Shown here: positions 1 to 9,464 of the stretch, one piece after another
Layout: each line of letters opens with the position of its first letter
Position numbering within the stretch: position 1 is the first letter of the stretch
NCBI GenBank assembly: GCA_963169875.1
Contig: CAUJEL010000019.1
Location: 1 to 61,457, forward strand
Source: Candidatus Zhuqueibacterota bacterium
Lineage (GTDB): Bacteria > Zhuqueibacterota > Zhuqueibacteria > Residuimicrobiales > Residuimicrobiaceae
DNA: 61,457 bases
Direction: 5' to 3'
Notes under the pieces: generated by a model
Told to the model about the DNA's origin: nothing
Database searches by the model: none
The model's input: the letters and a program-made list of their open reading frames with translations, nothing else
Translations under genes and position numbers: made by a program

Positions 1-404
1 TCGATGCCCATCTTGCGGGCGAAATCGAACACAGCGCGCATCGATTTTTCCGTGCTGTCAAAACTGACGACGCCGTAGGCCACCAGTCTGAGACCGTTCT
101 TGGCCAGTTCTTTTTTCGTCCAGGCGATCTGCTCTTCGTTCATGGTATGCGAAAACACCGCTTCCTTGGGCATGTCCGGGCTGAGACGCTGGTCTTTATA
201 TGCCTCGACGTACTGGATGCCCAGCGCCTTGGTTTTCTCCAGAGCCTCGGCAAACGTGAATTTGCGGAAGGTCCACATCTGCATGGCGAATTTCATCTTT
301 TTGATGCGAACATCTTTGTACATATCAGCTCCAGATTGGGAAAAAACCGGCAAGCCAGCGATGAGAATGAAAAAAGCTAGAAAAATCCACTTCACATGTT
401 TCAT
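1..404 (-). CDS. Secreted sugar phosphate isomerase/epimerase, xylose isomerase-like TIM barrel (3' end outside window)
   Basis: The reading frame starts at an ATG at 404, with GGAGG about 10 bases upstream, and runs off the left edge, so only about 134 N-terminal residues are visible. It opens with a signal peptide (basic MKHVK, then a hydrophobic stretch ending near VFSQS). The mature part begins with the first strand of a xylose-isomerase-like barrel (KFAMQMWTFRKFTF), followed by helix one and LGIQYVEAY, which is typical of COG1082 proteins. It lies 19 bases after the Gfo/Idh/MocA gene and very likely shares its operon. In this family pairing, isomerase and oxidoreductase commonly act on keto-sugars or glycosides. 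Substrate is unknown, and the metal-binding residues lie outside the window. Confidence 0.85.
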   Translation of the reverse strand, partial: MKHVKWIFLAFFILIAGLPVFSQSGADMYKDVRIKKMKFAMQMWTFRKFTFAEALEKTKALGIQYVEAYKDQRLSPDMPKEAVFSHTMNEEQIAWTKKELAKNGLRLVAYGVVSFDSTEKSMRAVFDFARKMGI

Positions 405-423
405 GACAAAAATATCCTCCAGA

Positions 424-1677
424 TTATTTTTTCTTGCCCGGATTCCATTGACCGCGGGCCACGGCCGGTATGTAATCTTCCAATCCCGGTGGCGGGAAGG
501 ACAGCGTCTTTTCCTGTTCAGCGCTCATGTAGGCCGTCATCAGCAGCTCGGTGACGTTCAAACCATCTTCAAAGGTTTCCGAGGGCCGTTTGCCGGCGAT
601 GAACGACTCCACCATGTGGCGATCCTCAACGTCATAACCATACTCGTTGCCTTCATTGGAGACCACCGGCATCAGTCCCATTTCTGCGTTCTGTTTCTCC
701 ACCAGATCTTCACCGGATTTACCAGCTACTTCGCGGCTGAAAAAGACTTTCAGTCCGGTATCCAAGGTATTGATCTGCATCGAATACTCAGGTCCCAGCA
801 GCTCCATGGAGAGCCGTAATCCCGCGCCCACGTAGCACCAGGAGGTGGTGGTTTCCACCACGATCTGATGTCCCTGTTTGTCGCGGTACTCAATCAGGGA
901 ACGGGCGAAATCCTCGGAAGGACGATTGGTATAATCCAGCTTGCCGTTGCTGAATTCGGAGAGGCGTTTGGCATACTCCGGGCGCTGCCATTTGAGGCAG
1001 TTGGTATAGGCGGTTACCTTGACAGGAACGATGTCGTTGCGCGGGGCGTTGGGCGGCGTCAGCAGATAGCGCGCGGTCTCCACCGAATGGCACATCATGT
1101 CATTGAGCACACCGCCGCCCTGGAGTTCGCCTTCCCAGAACCACGGCATGTGCGGACCGGAGTGTTCCTCGGAGGCGCGGGCCAGATAGGGCCGGCCTGT
1201 GGCCGCAGCGCCGCGCAGCCAGACGATGTCGCGGCCGCGAATGACGGTGGGCGAAAAAACCTGGTTTTCGAGATAGCCATCGAGGAGATTGGCCTTTTTG
1301 ACCAAATCCACCAGGGCTTTGGCTTCGCGGACATTGCGTCCCAGCGGTTTCTCGCAAGCCACCCCGATCAGCTTGCCTTTGCCGCTGATCACGGCGTCAG
1401 CGATCTCTTCCATGATCTCGACGCGGGTGAAATTGGGCGCGCAGATCCAGATGGCATCGATGCCGGGATCCGCCACCATCTCGGTGACTGATTTGAATAC
1501 TTTGCCTTCGCCGAGGTTGAGTTGTTTGACCAGAGTGGCTGCCTGTTCGGCCTCCGCCGTGGTCTTGGCGACAATGCCGTTGATGTCGGCGTTGCGCACA
1601 CCCACCCAGGCGCGGATGTGGAATTGCGCCACAAATCCGCCACCGACAAAACCGACTCCCAATACTTTTTTTGCCAT
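424..1677 (-). CDS. Gfo/Idh/MocA family NAD(P)-dependent oxidoreductase
   Basis: A 417-residue cytoplasmic oxidoreductase. The N-terminal Rossmann fold has the dinucleotide-binding loop GVGFVGGGFVAQFH at about residues 7-20 and the family signature CEKPLGRN near 108-115, where the Lys of EKP is the usual catalytic residue. The C-terminal part (about 140-410) is the substrate-binding alpha/beta domain. The gene starts at ATG 1677 with a GAGGGAT ribosome-binding site. It is followed by the secreted sugar isomerase 19 bases downstream and preceded by the MFS gene, so a three-gene sugar or cyclitol catabolic unit is likely. Family members oxidise or reduce sugars, sugar acids, inositols or glycosides with NAD(P). 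The exact substrate cannot be read from sequence. Confidence 0.9.
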   Translation of the reverse strand: MAKKVLGVGFVGGGFVAQFHIRAWVGVRNADINGIVAKTTAEAEQAATLVKQLNLGEGKVFKSVTEMVADPGIDAIWICAPNFTRVEIMEEIADAVISGKGKLIGVACEKPLGRNVREAKALVDLVKKANLLDGYLENQVFSPTVIRGRDIVWLRGAAATGRPYLARASEEHSGPHMPWFWEGELQGGGVLNDMMCHSVETARYLLTPPNAPRNDIVPVKVTAYTNCLKWQRPEYAKRLSEFSNGKLDYTNRPSEDFARSLIEYRDKQGHQIVVETTTSWCYVGAGLRLSMELLGPEYSMQINTLDTGLKVFFSREVAGKSGEDLVEKQNAEMGLMPVVSNEGNEYGYDVEDRHMVESFIAGKRPSETFEDGLNVTELLMTAYMSAEQEKTLSFPPPGLEDYIPAVARGQWNPGKKK

Positions 1678-1888
1678 GTTTCATCCCTCAATGTTTGTAG
1701 ATTTCTTGATGATGGAAAAAATTGTCAAAGCGCCCGGTACTGCTTCAGTGTCTGGGCGCTCGCTCATCGTGGTCAACTCTTGTGATACCAGTTTTCAGAT
1801 CGATATAGAAACCGGCCAATGCGCCTCGGCCGATTGGTTGCAGTCGAGAAAAAAATCATCGTCTGTTGTAGCTTCTCAATCCATTGTC

Positions 1889-1910
1889 CATGATTGAGCA
1901 TGCAATCATG
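1889..1910. promoter_or_regulatory. 22-bp dyad, possible operator
   Basis: CATGATTG at 1889-1896 and CAATCATG at 1903-1910 form a perfect 8-bp inverted repeat around a 6-base spacer. It lies in the 281-bp gap between the MFS gene and the oxidoreductase. No T-run follows on either strand, so it is more like an operator than a terminator. Nothing else was recognised in this gap. Confidence 0.3.
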
Positions 1911-1958
1911 ACTTGATGAGACGCTGCGTTCCTCTGCGCCGGCGGTGCATGATTTATG

Positions 1959-3152
1959 TCAGTTTTTTTTTGCCGTCGTCTCGGTTTTGAAAAACGCCAT
2001 GAAGGCGATGGCGCACAAGATCGTCAGTACGCAGGGCACGATGAAAACGTTGGTCCAATTGGTGATACCGTTTACGGTGAATATGGATTTAATCCATCCG
2101 GCGAAAAGGCTGCCGACGTAATTGCCGAGTCCATAGGTCACCAGGGTGATGAAACTCTGCGCCGAGTGGCGGATGTCCTTGGGCGCGATCGTATCGAAAT
2201 AGATGAAAGCGGCGGCGAAGAAGAAGACGAAACAAAAACCGTGCAACGCCAGGGAGGCGATCACCAGCCATGAGGGCGTACCAATGGCGAAAATGATGTA
2301 GCGCAGAGGCCACGCCAGGATGCCGACGGTGAGGACCTTGCGGATGCCGTACTTGGGCAGGGCCCAGGGCAGTGTGAAGGCCAGTACCAGGATTTCCGCG
2401 GCCTGGGCGATGACCATCACCGCCGAAATTGAATTGGAGGAGACACCGATTACATCCGACACCAGAAAGGGGGCGGTCAGCACGTAATAGAACATCAATT
2501 CCGTGGCCACCACAAAGGAGATGATGGTGAAGACAAGAACGTTCTTGTCTTTGAGCATCTTGAGGGCTTCGACGAAGGCCCAGGGTTTGACCGAGTCCTT
2601 GCGCGGCGGCGTGTGCGGCAGGGTGAACGCCTGCAGGCCCAGAATGAGGGAAAAGATGCCGGCCAGGAGCAGGGTGTCGGCGCCGGGCGCGGCGCCAAGA
2701 TAACGCCACCCGGACAGGATCAAACCCGCGACGATCCAGCCGATGGTGCCCCAGACGCGGATTTGGCCGAACTCTTTCTCCGAATCCTTCATATTGATAA
2801 AGGCGATTGAATTGGTCAGCGCCAGCGTGGGTGCGTAGAGCAACGAGTAGAGCAGCAGCGTCCACATCATGGCGTTATAGTCGCTCAATTGGGAGATGTA
2901 GATCAACAGGCCGCCGCCGATGAGCTGCAGCACGGCGATCACTTTTTCGCTGGAGAAGTAGCGGTCAGCGATTTGTCCGCCGATGAAGGGCGAAATGATC
3001 GTGGCCAGAGGCAGCAGACTGTAGATGACGCCGATTTGTATGCCGGAGAAGCCCAGGGTGTTCTCGAGGTAGGCGGAGAGCACGGGTGACCAGGCGCCCC
3101 AGATGGCGTACTGCAGGAACATCATGACACCCAGACGCATTTTGACGCTCAT
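1959..3152 (-). CDS. MFS transporter, nucleoside:H+ symporter-like family
   Basis: About 397 residues with roughly 12 hydrophobic segments, opening with MSVKMRLGVMMFLQYAIWG, the usual start of the NupG/XapB-like branch of the major facilitator superfamily. The loop GGQIADRYFSSEK between TM2 and TM3 corresponds to the MFS motif A region. An upstream in-frame GTG at 3164 exists, but the GGAGG at about 3157-3161 sits properly before the ATG at 3152, so the shorter start is chosen. The protein should import a sugar, nucleoside or glycoside across the inner membrane. With the following oxidoreductase and isomerase it likely supplies their substrate. A TTGACA-like -35 hexamer occurs at 3237-3242 on the minus strand, without a convincing -10. 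Confidence 0.85.
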   Translation of the reverse strand: MSVKMRLGVMMFLQYAIWGAWSPVLSAYLENTLGFSGIQIGVIYSLLPLATIISPFIGGQIADRYFSSEKVIAVLQLIGGGLLIYISQLSDYNAMMWTLLLYSLLYAPTLALTNSIAFINMKDSEKEFGQIRVWGTIGWIVAGLILSGWRYLGAAPGADTLLLAGIFSLILGLQAFTLPHTPPRKDSVKPWAFVEALKMLKDKNVLVFTIISFVVATELMFYYVLTAPFLVSDVIGVSSNSISAVMVIAQAAEILVLAFTLPWALPKYGIRKVLTVGILAWPLRYIIFAIGTPSWLVIASLALHGFCFVFFFAAAFIYFDTIAPKDIRHSAQSFITLVTYGLGNYVGSLFAGWIKSIFTVNGITNWTNVFIVPCVLTILCAIAFMAFFKTETTAKKN

Positions 3153-3164
3153 GAAAACCTCCAC

Positions 3165-3675
3165 AGGTTAGGTGAATGATAGAGACCATCACAGCGATTG
3201 ATACGGAAGGATCGTATTTTGGTGTGAAAAACAATGTGTCAAGATAAAATTATTTTGGGCGAGATGCAAGAAGTTTGTTCCTGAAGTCAAGCACAGAGAC
3301 GGGTCTCGCCGACCAGTACTGGCGCTAATATTAACTCAGGACATGCAGCGTCCGGCGTTACTATTATTCTATATGGCCACTTGATCGCAATGGAAATAGC
3401 ATGCTAGCAGACTGAATCGCCTCCTCATGCACTGGAGTATTTACAGGTCAGCAGCGAACGCACGTAAATAAACCTGGCAAATCACAGCCAGGCTTTTTAT
3501 ATTTTGCTCCGCAATTTCATTCTGCACTTTTATGGGAAATGCTCTAAAACACCCTAAAAGCAAATCTCTGCGCAGAACTTGTTTCCGCCAAAAGCGTCTT
3601 ATTATAGATTGTTATTCAGTTCGAGCTATTCATTTTTCGCAATAACATGTTAAAACCCCGGGAACCATTTCACCT
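3165..3675. other. Divergent intergenic region, no gene seen
   Basis: This 511-bp stretch separates the minus-strand MFS gene from the plus-strand RND operon and should carry both promoters. No convincing ORF or RNA gene was recognised. The one clear structure is the hairpin with a T-tract at 3473-3498, listed separately. Confidence 0.6.
3473..3498 (+). terminator. Terminator-like hairpin with no gene upstream
   Basis: CCTGGC (3473-3478) and GCCAGG (3487-3492) form a perfect 6-bp stem with an 8-base loop, followed by CTTTTTAT. It has the form of a rho-independent terminator on the plus strand, yet no plus-strand gene precedes it and the RND operon starts 180 bp downstream. It could end a short leader or a small RNA, or be chance. 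Confidence 0.35.
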
Positions 3676-4854
3676 ATGAAGAAAAAAAACATCCTCATCG
3701 CAGTGGCCGTGGTGATCCTCCTGCTCTTGGCCTATCGCATCGGCGTCCTGTTGTTCGGCGGATCGGACGATGCCGCACAGCGCGGCGGCCAGATGCCCAT
3801 CGCCATTGAGGTCGAACCGGTTGTGAACGAGTCCATCCAGGAGATCCGCCACTTTACCGGCTCCATCCATCCCATCTACCAATACATCGTCGCTCCAAAA
3901 GTATCCGGACGCCTGCTGCGCATCAACAAACGCATTGGCGATTGGGTGCGAGCCGGTGAGGTGATCGCCACCATCGATGATGCGGAGTATCAGCAGTCGG
4001 TGCGCGAGGCGGAGGCCAACCTCAAGATTGCTGAATCTTCTCTTCTGGAAGCCAGGAGCCAATTCGTTCTGGCCACACAGGAACAGGAACGCGTCAAACT
4101 CTTGCAGCAGAAGGGCATCGCGTCTCCCGCTGAACTGGATGCTGCCAATACCAATTACATCGCCCAGCAGTCGCGGCTGGAACTCAGCCAGGCGCAGGTG
4201 GAACAGCGTCAGGCGGCCCTGAAATCCGCCCAGATCCGGCTTGGATATACGACGCTGGCAGCCAATCAGTCCGGATTCATCGGAGAACGCTATGTCGACG
4301 AGGGTGCCTTGCTCTCGCCCAATTCGCCGGTCGTGTCCGTGGTCGGCATCGATCAGGTCATCGTGCGCACCACCATCATCGAGCGCGATTATGGCCGCAT
4401 TGCCAACGATCAGGCGGCCACCGTCCGCGTCGATGCTTTTGCGGACGAAGCGTTCGCCGGACGAGTGGCGCGGATCGCACCGGTCCTGGATGAAGCTTCC
4501 CGCATGGCCCAAATGGAGGTGGAAGTCGATAACGCCGGGCGCAAGCTGAAACCCGGCATGTTCGCCAAGGTGAGCGTCGTTTTATCGCAGAACGAAAATG
4601 CCCAGATCGTGCCCAGCAAAGCCATCGTCGGCCAAAACGGAACCAGCAGCGTGTTCCTGGTCGATGCGGAGAAGAAAACTGCTCGCCACGTGAAGGTACA
4701 GACCGGCATTATCAACGGTGAAAAAACAGAAATCATCACGCCGCGGCTGGACGGCCGGGTTGTCACCCTCGGCCAGCACCTGCTCCAGGACGGCAGTCCT
4801 GTTATCCTGCCATCCCCGCAGACGCAAGAGAAGAATCCATCAAGCAAAAATTGA
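3676..4854 (+). CDS. RND efflux periplasmic adaptor (HlyD/AcrA-like membrane fusion protein)
   Basis: A 392-residue adaptor of a tripartite pump. Residues 1-25 are a basic start plus one membrane anchor (NILIAVAVVILLLLAY). Next come the biotinyl-lipoyl half-motif (VSGRLLRINKRIGDWVRAGE), a long alpha-helical hairpin rich in Gln and Ala, the second lipoyl half (IRLGYTTLAANQSGFIGE), a beta-barrel domain and the membrane-proximal domain. It bridges the inner-membrane pump and the TolC-like channel. It is the first gene of a three-gene operon: 24 bases to the pump gene, which then overlaps the channel gene. The ribosome-binding site is weak. No lipobox Cys is visible, so it is probably anchored by the N-terminal helix. 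Confidence 0.93.
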   Translation: MKKKNILIAVAVVILLLLAYRIGVLLFGGSDDAAQRGGQMPIAIEVEPVVNESIQEIRHFTGSIHPIYQYIVAPKVSGRLLRINKRIGDWVRAGEVIATIDDAEYQQSVREAEANLKIAESSLLEARSQFVLATQEQERVKLLQQKGIASPAELDAANTNYIAQQSRLELSQAQVEQRQAALKSAQIRLGYTTLAANQSGFIGERYVDEGALLSPNSPVVSVVGIDQVIVRTTIIERDYGRIANDQAATVRVDAFADEAFAGRVARIAPVLDEASRMAQMEVEVDNAGRKLKPGMFAKVSVVLSQNENAQIVPSKAIVGQNGTSSVFLVDAEKKTARHVKVQTGIINGEKTEIITPRLDGRVVTLGQHLLQDGSPVILPSPQTQEKNPSSKN

Positions 4855-4878
4855 GCACCAAAACCAGGAGTCTCGGCT

Positions 4879-7800
4879 ATGGCTTTTGTCAGCGGTCCCA
4901 TCAGGCGGCCCATATTAACCACCATCGTTTTTCTCATCATCGTCGTGATCGGACTCATCTCCTATTCACGGCTCACCATTGACTTGATGCCGGAAATTGT
5001 CTATCCGACCATTTCGGTATCGACGGATTATGGCAATGTTGGACCCCAGGAGATGGAGGAGTTGATCACCCGTCCGCTGGAGGAGACCCTTGCGGCGGTG
5101 CAGGGTGTGGAAGAGATCACGTCGACGTCCAGCGAAGGCAGCAGCAACATCCGCTGCGCGTTCACCTGGGGAACGGATCTGGATGTGGCCACCAATGATA
5201 TCCGTGATCGCATCGACCGGGTTCTGTCGCGATTGCCTGAGGATATCGAGAGGCCGCAAATCCGCAAGTTCGATCTCTCGGCAACGCCGATCCTGTTCAT
5301 CGGTGTCGCCAGCGCGATGAATCCGCTGGAGCTGCGTCAACTGGTTGAAGATCAGGTCAAGTACCGGCTCGAGCGCGTGCCGGGCGTGGCGGCCGTGAAT
5401 ATCTGGGGCGGATTGAATCGCGAGATCCACGTATCCTTACGGGCGGCACAAATCAAGGCGCTGGGTCTTTCCACCGACCAGATTATCTCGGCGCTGCGCA
5501 GCGAAAATCGCAACATCCCCGCCGGCCTCTACGAACGTGGCAACCTGGAGATCCTCATCCGCACCCAGGGTGAGTACCGTAATCTGGATGAAATCCGCAA
5601 CACGGTCATCACCATGCGTGAGGGCACGCCCATTCAGATCAGGGATGTGGCGGATGTCGAAGATTCCTGGGAGGAAGTGCGTTCGCAGAACCGCTTGAAC
5701 GGCAAACCCGGATTGCGCATGTTCCTGAACAAACAGTCGGGCGCCAATACGGTCCAGGTCGCCGAAGCCGCCAAGCAAGAGATCGAACGCATCAATCAGG
5801 ATTTGCCGCAGATTCAGTTGATCCCTACCATGGATACGTCTGTGTATATCAGACAATCCATCAATTCAGTGGGCAATTCCACGCTCATCGGCGGTGTTCT
5901 GGCCATCCTGATTTTGCTGCTTTTTCTGCGCAATCTCTCGAGCACGTCCATTATCGCCACCGCCATTCCCATTTCCATCATCGCCACCTTTGGACTGATG
6001 TATTTTGGCGGATTCACGCTCAATATCATCACCTTTGGCGGGCTGGCGCTCGGCATCGGCATGCTGGTCGACAATGCCATTGTAGTGCTGGAAAACATCT
6101 ACCGTTACCGCGAGAATGGACTGTCGCGACTGGATAGCGCTATCAAGGGATCGGGCGAGGTCAGCGGCGCCATCATCGCCAGCACCCTGACGACCATCGT
6201 GGTCTTTTTTCCGGTGGTTTTTATTCGCGGCATGTCCGGCATCATGTTCCAGCAGATGGCGTACGTCGTGGTTTTTTCGTTATTATGCTCCCTGCTGGTG
6301 GCCTTGACCCTGGTGCCGATGTTGTCGTCGCGTTTTTTGCGCTACCGCCCGGTGCAGCATGGCCGCAAGATCAGCCAGCTGGAAAAGGTCTACGCGATCA
6401 GCCAGAACCTCTTCGAGCGCCTGGAACTCAATTACGCCAATCTGCTGCAAAAGGCTTTGCATCATCGCAAAATGATTCTCTTATCGACTTTGGGTCTTTT
6501 TATTTTCTCCGTCTTTCTCGTCCGCTTCATTGGTGTCGAACTGATGCCGCAGGCGGATGAGGGCGAGGTACGGCTGAGTCTGGAGACTGCGGTCGGCTCC
6601 AAGTTGGAGGTCATCGATCAGGCTGCGCTTCAGATCGAGGAAATCGTCCGCCGTGAGGTGCCGGAGATGACCACCATGATGACGCGCGTGGGTGGCGGCG
6701 GCTGGGGCGGCGGCGGTAATTCGGGCGACATTCGCATCACCCTGGTTCCCAAAGCAGACCGCAAACGCAGCAGCGAGGAGGTGGCCAATGATCTGCGCAA
6801 GGCGGTGAGCGGAATCCCCGGCATCCTTGTCCGGGCGCGCGCCGGGCAGAATTTCATGACGCGCCGTTTCGGATCTTCGTCGGGAGACGCCATCAGCGTC
6901 GAGGTGCGCGGCTACGATCTCCACACCGCCCAGGCGCTGGCCAAACAGGTCGATGAGATCGTCAAAAAAGTGCCGGGCATCACCGATACCCGTATCAGCC
7001 GCCAGGAGGGCAATCCGGAGCAGATCATCCGCATCGACCGGCAAAAGGCCTCAGATCTGGGTTTGACAGTCACGCGCATCGGTGAAGCTTTGCAAACCGC
7101 GGTGGGAGGGACCTATGCTTCCTATTTCCGCGAGGGCGGCAAGGAGTATCGCATTCTGGTGCGTTTGAGCGAAGGAGACCGCCGTGATCTGGCTGATCTC
7201 CTCGATCTCACGGTCATCAATAACCGCGGCGTCGCCGTGGTGCTGCGCAATGTGGTCAGCACACAACCGCAGGAAGGGCCTTCGCAGCTGGAGCGCAAGG
7301 ACCAGGAGCGCATCATCACCATCGATGCCAATTTCACTGGCCGCGACATGGGCTCCGTGATTTCAGATATTCGCGAGCGTCTACACCGCATCCCCATGCC
7401 CAAGGATTTTGCCATCCTCTTTGGCGGCGATTATGAAGAGCAGCAGGAGGCGTTTCAGGAACTCCTGGTTGGTTTGATTTTGGCTATTTTTCTTGTTTAT
7501 CTGGTCATGGCCGGACAGTTTGAGTCTTTTCGCGATCCGTTCATCGTGCTGTTCTCGATCCCCATGGCGGTGATCGGGGTGACGTTGACCATGATTCTCA
7601 CCAACACGATATTCAGCATGCAGGCTTTCATCGGCTGCATCATGCTGGCCGGTATCGTCGTCAACAATGCGATCCTGCTGGTGGATCATACCAATCAACT
7701 GCGCCGCAATGAAGGGCTTGAACTGGCGGAGGCGATCACCACGGCTGGCAAACACCGGCTGCGGCCGATCCTGATGACCACAATGACCACCGTGTTGGGC

Positions 7801-7974
7801 CTGGTACCGCTTTCTTTTGGTCTGGGTGAAGGCGGCGAAACCCAGGCGCCCCTGGCACGCGTCGTCATCGGCGGTTTGACCAGTTCCACCCTGGTGACGC
7901 TGGTGTTGGTGCCCATTGTTTATTCGATCTTTGAACAGAAAATATCACTCAAAAAGGTTTTTAAATTCAAATGA
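4879..7974 (+). CDS. RND family efflux pump, inner-membrane transporter (AcrB/HAE1-like)
   Basis: A 1031-residue RND transporter, the usual length. It shows the N-terminal TM1 (PILTTIVFLIIVVIGLISYS), the large periplasmic loops, and the internal repeat of TM2-6 and TM8-12. The start at 4879 has AGGAGT 10 bases upstream. In TM4 the motif is GMLVDNAIVVLENIY, so the first proton-relay Asp of AcrB is kept (D398) but the second is Asn (N399). In TM10 the Lys position of AcrB is Asn (N929, in GIVVNNAILLVDHTN). A Gly-rich stretch (GGGGWGGGGNSGD) lies in the second periplasmic half. The last four bases overlap the channel gene (ATGA). Substrate is unknown; drug, dye, lipid or metabolite export are all possible. 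Confidence 0.95.
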   Translation: MAFVSGPIRRPILTTIVFLIIVVIGLISYSRLTIDLMPEIVYPTISVSTDYGNVGPQEMEELITRPLEETLAAVQGVEEITSTSSEGSSNIRCAFTWGTDLDVATNDIRDRIDRVLSRLPEDIERPQIRKFDLSATPILFIGVASAMNPLELRQLVEDQVKYRLERVPGVAAVNIWGGLNREIHVSLRAAQIKALGLSTDQIISALRSENRNIPAGLYERGNLEILIRTQGEYRNLDEIRNTVITMREGTPIQIRDVADVEDSWEEVRSQNRLNGKPGLRMFLNKQSGANTVQVAEAAKQEIERINQDLPQIQLIPTMDTSVYIRQSINSVGNSTLIGGVLAILILLLFLRNLSSTSIIATAIPISIIATFGLMYFGGFTLNIITFGGLALGIGMLVDNAIVVLENIYRYRENGLSRLDSAIKGSGEVSGAIIASTLTTIVVFFPVVFIRGMSGIMFQQMAYVVVFSLLCSLLVALTLVPMLSSRFLRYRPVQHGRKISQLEKVYAISQNLFERLELNYANLLQKALHHRKMILLSTLGLFIFSVFLVRFIGVELMPQADEGEVRLSLETAVGSKLEVIDQAALQIEEIVRREVPEMTTMMTRVGGGGWGGGGNSGDIRITLVPKADRKRSSEEVANDLRKAVSGIPGILVRARAGQNFMTRRFGSSSGDAISVEVRGYDLHTAQALAKQVDEIVKKVPGITDTRISRQEGNPEQIIRIDRQKASDLGLTVTRIGEALQTAVGGTYASYFREGGKEYRILVRLSEGDRRDLADLLDLTVINNRGVAVVLRNVVSTQPQEGPSQLERKDQERIITIDANFTGRDMGSVISDIRERLHRIPMPKDFAILFGGDYEEQQEAFQELLVGLILAIFLVYLVMAGQFESFRDPFIVLFSIPMAVIGVTLTMILTNTIFSMQAFIGCIMLAGIVVNNAILLVDHTNQLRRNEGLELAEAITTAGKHRLRPILMTTMTTVLGLVPLSFGLGEGGETQAPLARVVIGGLTSSTLVTLVLVPIVYSIFEQKISLKKVFKFK

Positions 7975-9464
7975 AATCATTTCTCATTGCGATTCTGTCA
8001 GCCTGTTTTATTGCAACTTCATATGCACAAGAGTATCCTTTTTCCGGCATCAGCGGTGCGGATACGCTGCGGCTGGGCGTGCAGGATGCCCTGTTCATCG
8101 CCCTTGAGCGCAATGCCGCGGTCACCATACAATGGCGCGAACAAAGGATCGCCGAGACCGTGGCCAATGAGCACCGTGCACAGTTCGATCCGGTGTTGTC
8201 AGCCGGTGCAACCAAGACGGAGAGCAAGAGTCAGCGCTTTCTTGGCTCCCGACCCGAGCCGTTTGAGCTGACCACGGTGCGCACGCAGTACGAGGCCCAG
8301 CTGTCGCAAATGCTGCCCACGGGCACCACCGTCGCGCTGGTCTCTTCTTTTTCAGGGAGCAACTCGAGCATTTATCTGGATCAGTATGTCGGCACCATGG
8401 GGGTGACCTTCTCGCAGTCCCTGCTGCAAGGAGCGGGCTTTGGCGCTAATCTGGCGATGTTGCGCCGCGCCCGTCTCGATGTGGAGATCACTCGGGCGGA
8501 GATGAAGGCGGTTGCCGAACAGACGGTTGCGGACGTGGAGACAGCTTATTGGGGGTTCTATCTGGCCGGACGCGAAGTGGAGATTCAACGGGAATCGTTG
8601 ACCCTGGCGGAACAACAGCTGCAGGAATCCCTGGAGCGCGTGGCTGTGGGCAAGCTGCCGAGTCTGGAATTGGCGGCAGTGCATGCCGAGGTGTCGACGC
8701 GGCAGGAGGCACTCATCGATGCGCAGAGCCGTTTCGAGCAGGCGCGGTTGCAGTTGATCTATCTGCTGAATCCGGCGCGTAGCGACATCTGGTCCATTAT
8801 GCCGGTGCTGACCAATCAACCTGTGGTGCCAGAGGATGAGTTGGGCGAGATCGCATTGCATCAGGCGTTGGGGCTGCAATATCGTCCGGATCTGCAACAG
8901 GCTGAACTGGCGCTGCAAAAGGGCGAGTTGGATATCGCGCGAACCCGTAACGGTTTGCTGCCGAAACTGGATTTATTTGTCTCCCTGGGACGCACTTCTT
9001 ATGCGCAGAGTTTCAAGGAAGGCTTGCCGGACTACAAAAGTCCGTTTTATGATGTTTCCGGCGGACTGACGCTGGCGTTTCCAGTGCTCAATCGCGCGGC
9101 GCGCGCCGAGGCGGCGCAGGCGCGCTTTTCGCGCGAGCAGATGCAATTATCTTTTGATAACATGAAGCGCCTGGTGGAGCGGGATGTGCGTTCCGCCTAT
9201 ATTGAGGTGCTGCGCACGCGCAAGTTGACCGAGACTTGCAAGGTGACGCTGGAGCTGCAGGAGAAAAAGCTCGACGCAGAGCTGGAGAAATTTCGCGTCG
9301 GCCGTTCCACCAACTATCTGGTGCTGCAGGCGCAGCGCGATTTCACCGCCAGTCAGCTGGATGAGGCGAGATCGATCGTCGATTATCTGGATGCATTGAT
9401 CCGGTTGTACCAGATGCAAGGCACGCTGCTCGAGCGCAGGGGGATCGTCAATCTGGCGGAATAG
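7971..9464 (+). CDS. TolC family outer-membrane efflux channel
   Basis: A 497-residue outer-membrane factor. Residues 1-19 form a signal peptide (FLIAILSACFIATSYAQ). The rest has the repeated amphipathic helical OEP architecture: two halves each with long heptad-rich helices, for example AEQQLQESLERVAVGK and ELQEKKLDAELEKFRVGR, with the conserved FRVGRSTNYLVLQAQRD region near the C-terminus. The start codon overlaps the pump stop (ATGA), so translation is coupled. It completes the tripartite pump. No terminator with a T-run follows; a 15-base palindrome lies about 100 bp downstream at 9567-9581. Confidence 0.93.
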   Translation: MKSFLIAILSACFIATSYAQEYPFSGISGADTLRLGVQDALFIALERNAAVTIQWREQRIAETVANEHRAQFDPVLSAGATKTESKSQRFLGSRPEPFELTTVRTQYEAQLSQMLPTGTTVALVSSFSGSNSSIYLDQYVGTMGVTFSQSLLQGAGFGANLAMLRRARLDVEITRAEMKAVAEQTVADVETAYWGFYLAGREVEIQRESLTLAEQQLQESLERVAVGKLPSLELAAVHAEVSTRQEALIDAQSRFEQARLQLIYLLNPARSDIWSIMPVLTNQPVVPEDELGEIALHQALGLQYRPDLQQAELALQKGELDIARTRNGLLPKLDLFVSLGRTSYAQSFKEGLPDYKSPFYDVSGGLTLAFPVLNRAARAEAAQARFSREQMQLSFDNMKRLVERDVRSAYIEVLRTRKLTETCKVTLELQEKKLDAELEKFRVGRSTNYLVLQAQRDFTASQLDEARSIVDYLDALIRLYQMQGTLLERRGIVNLAE

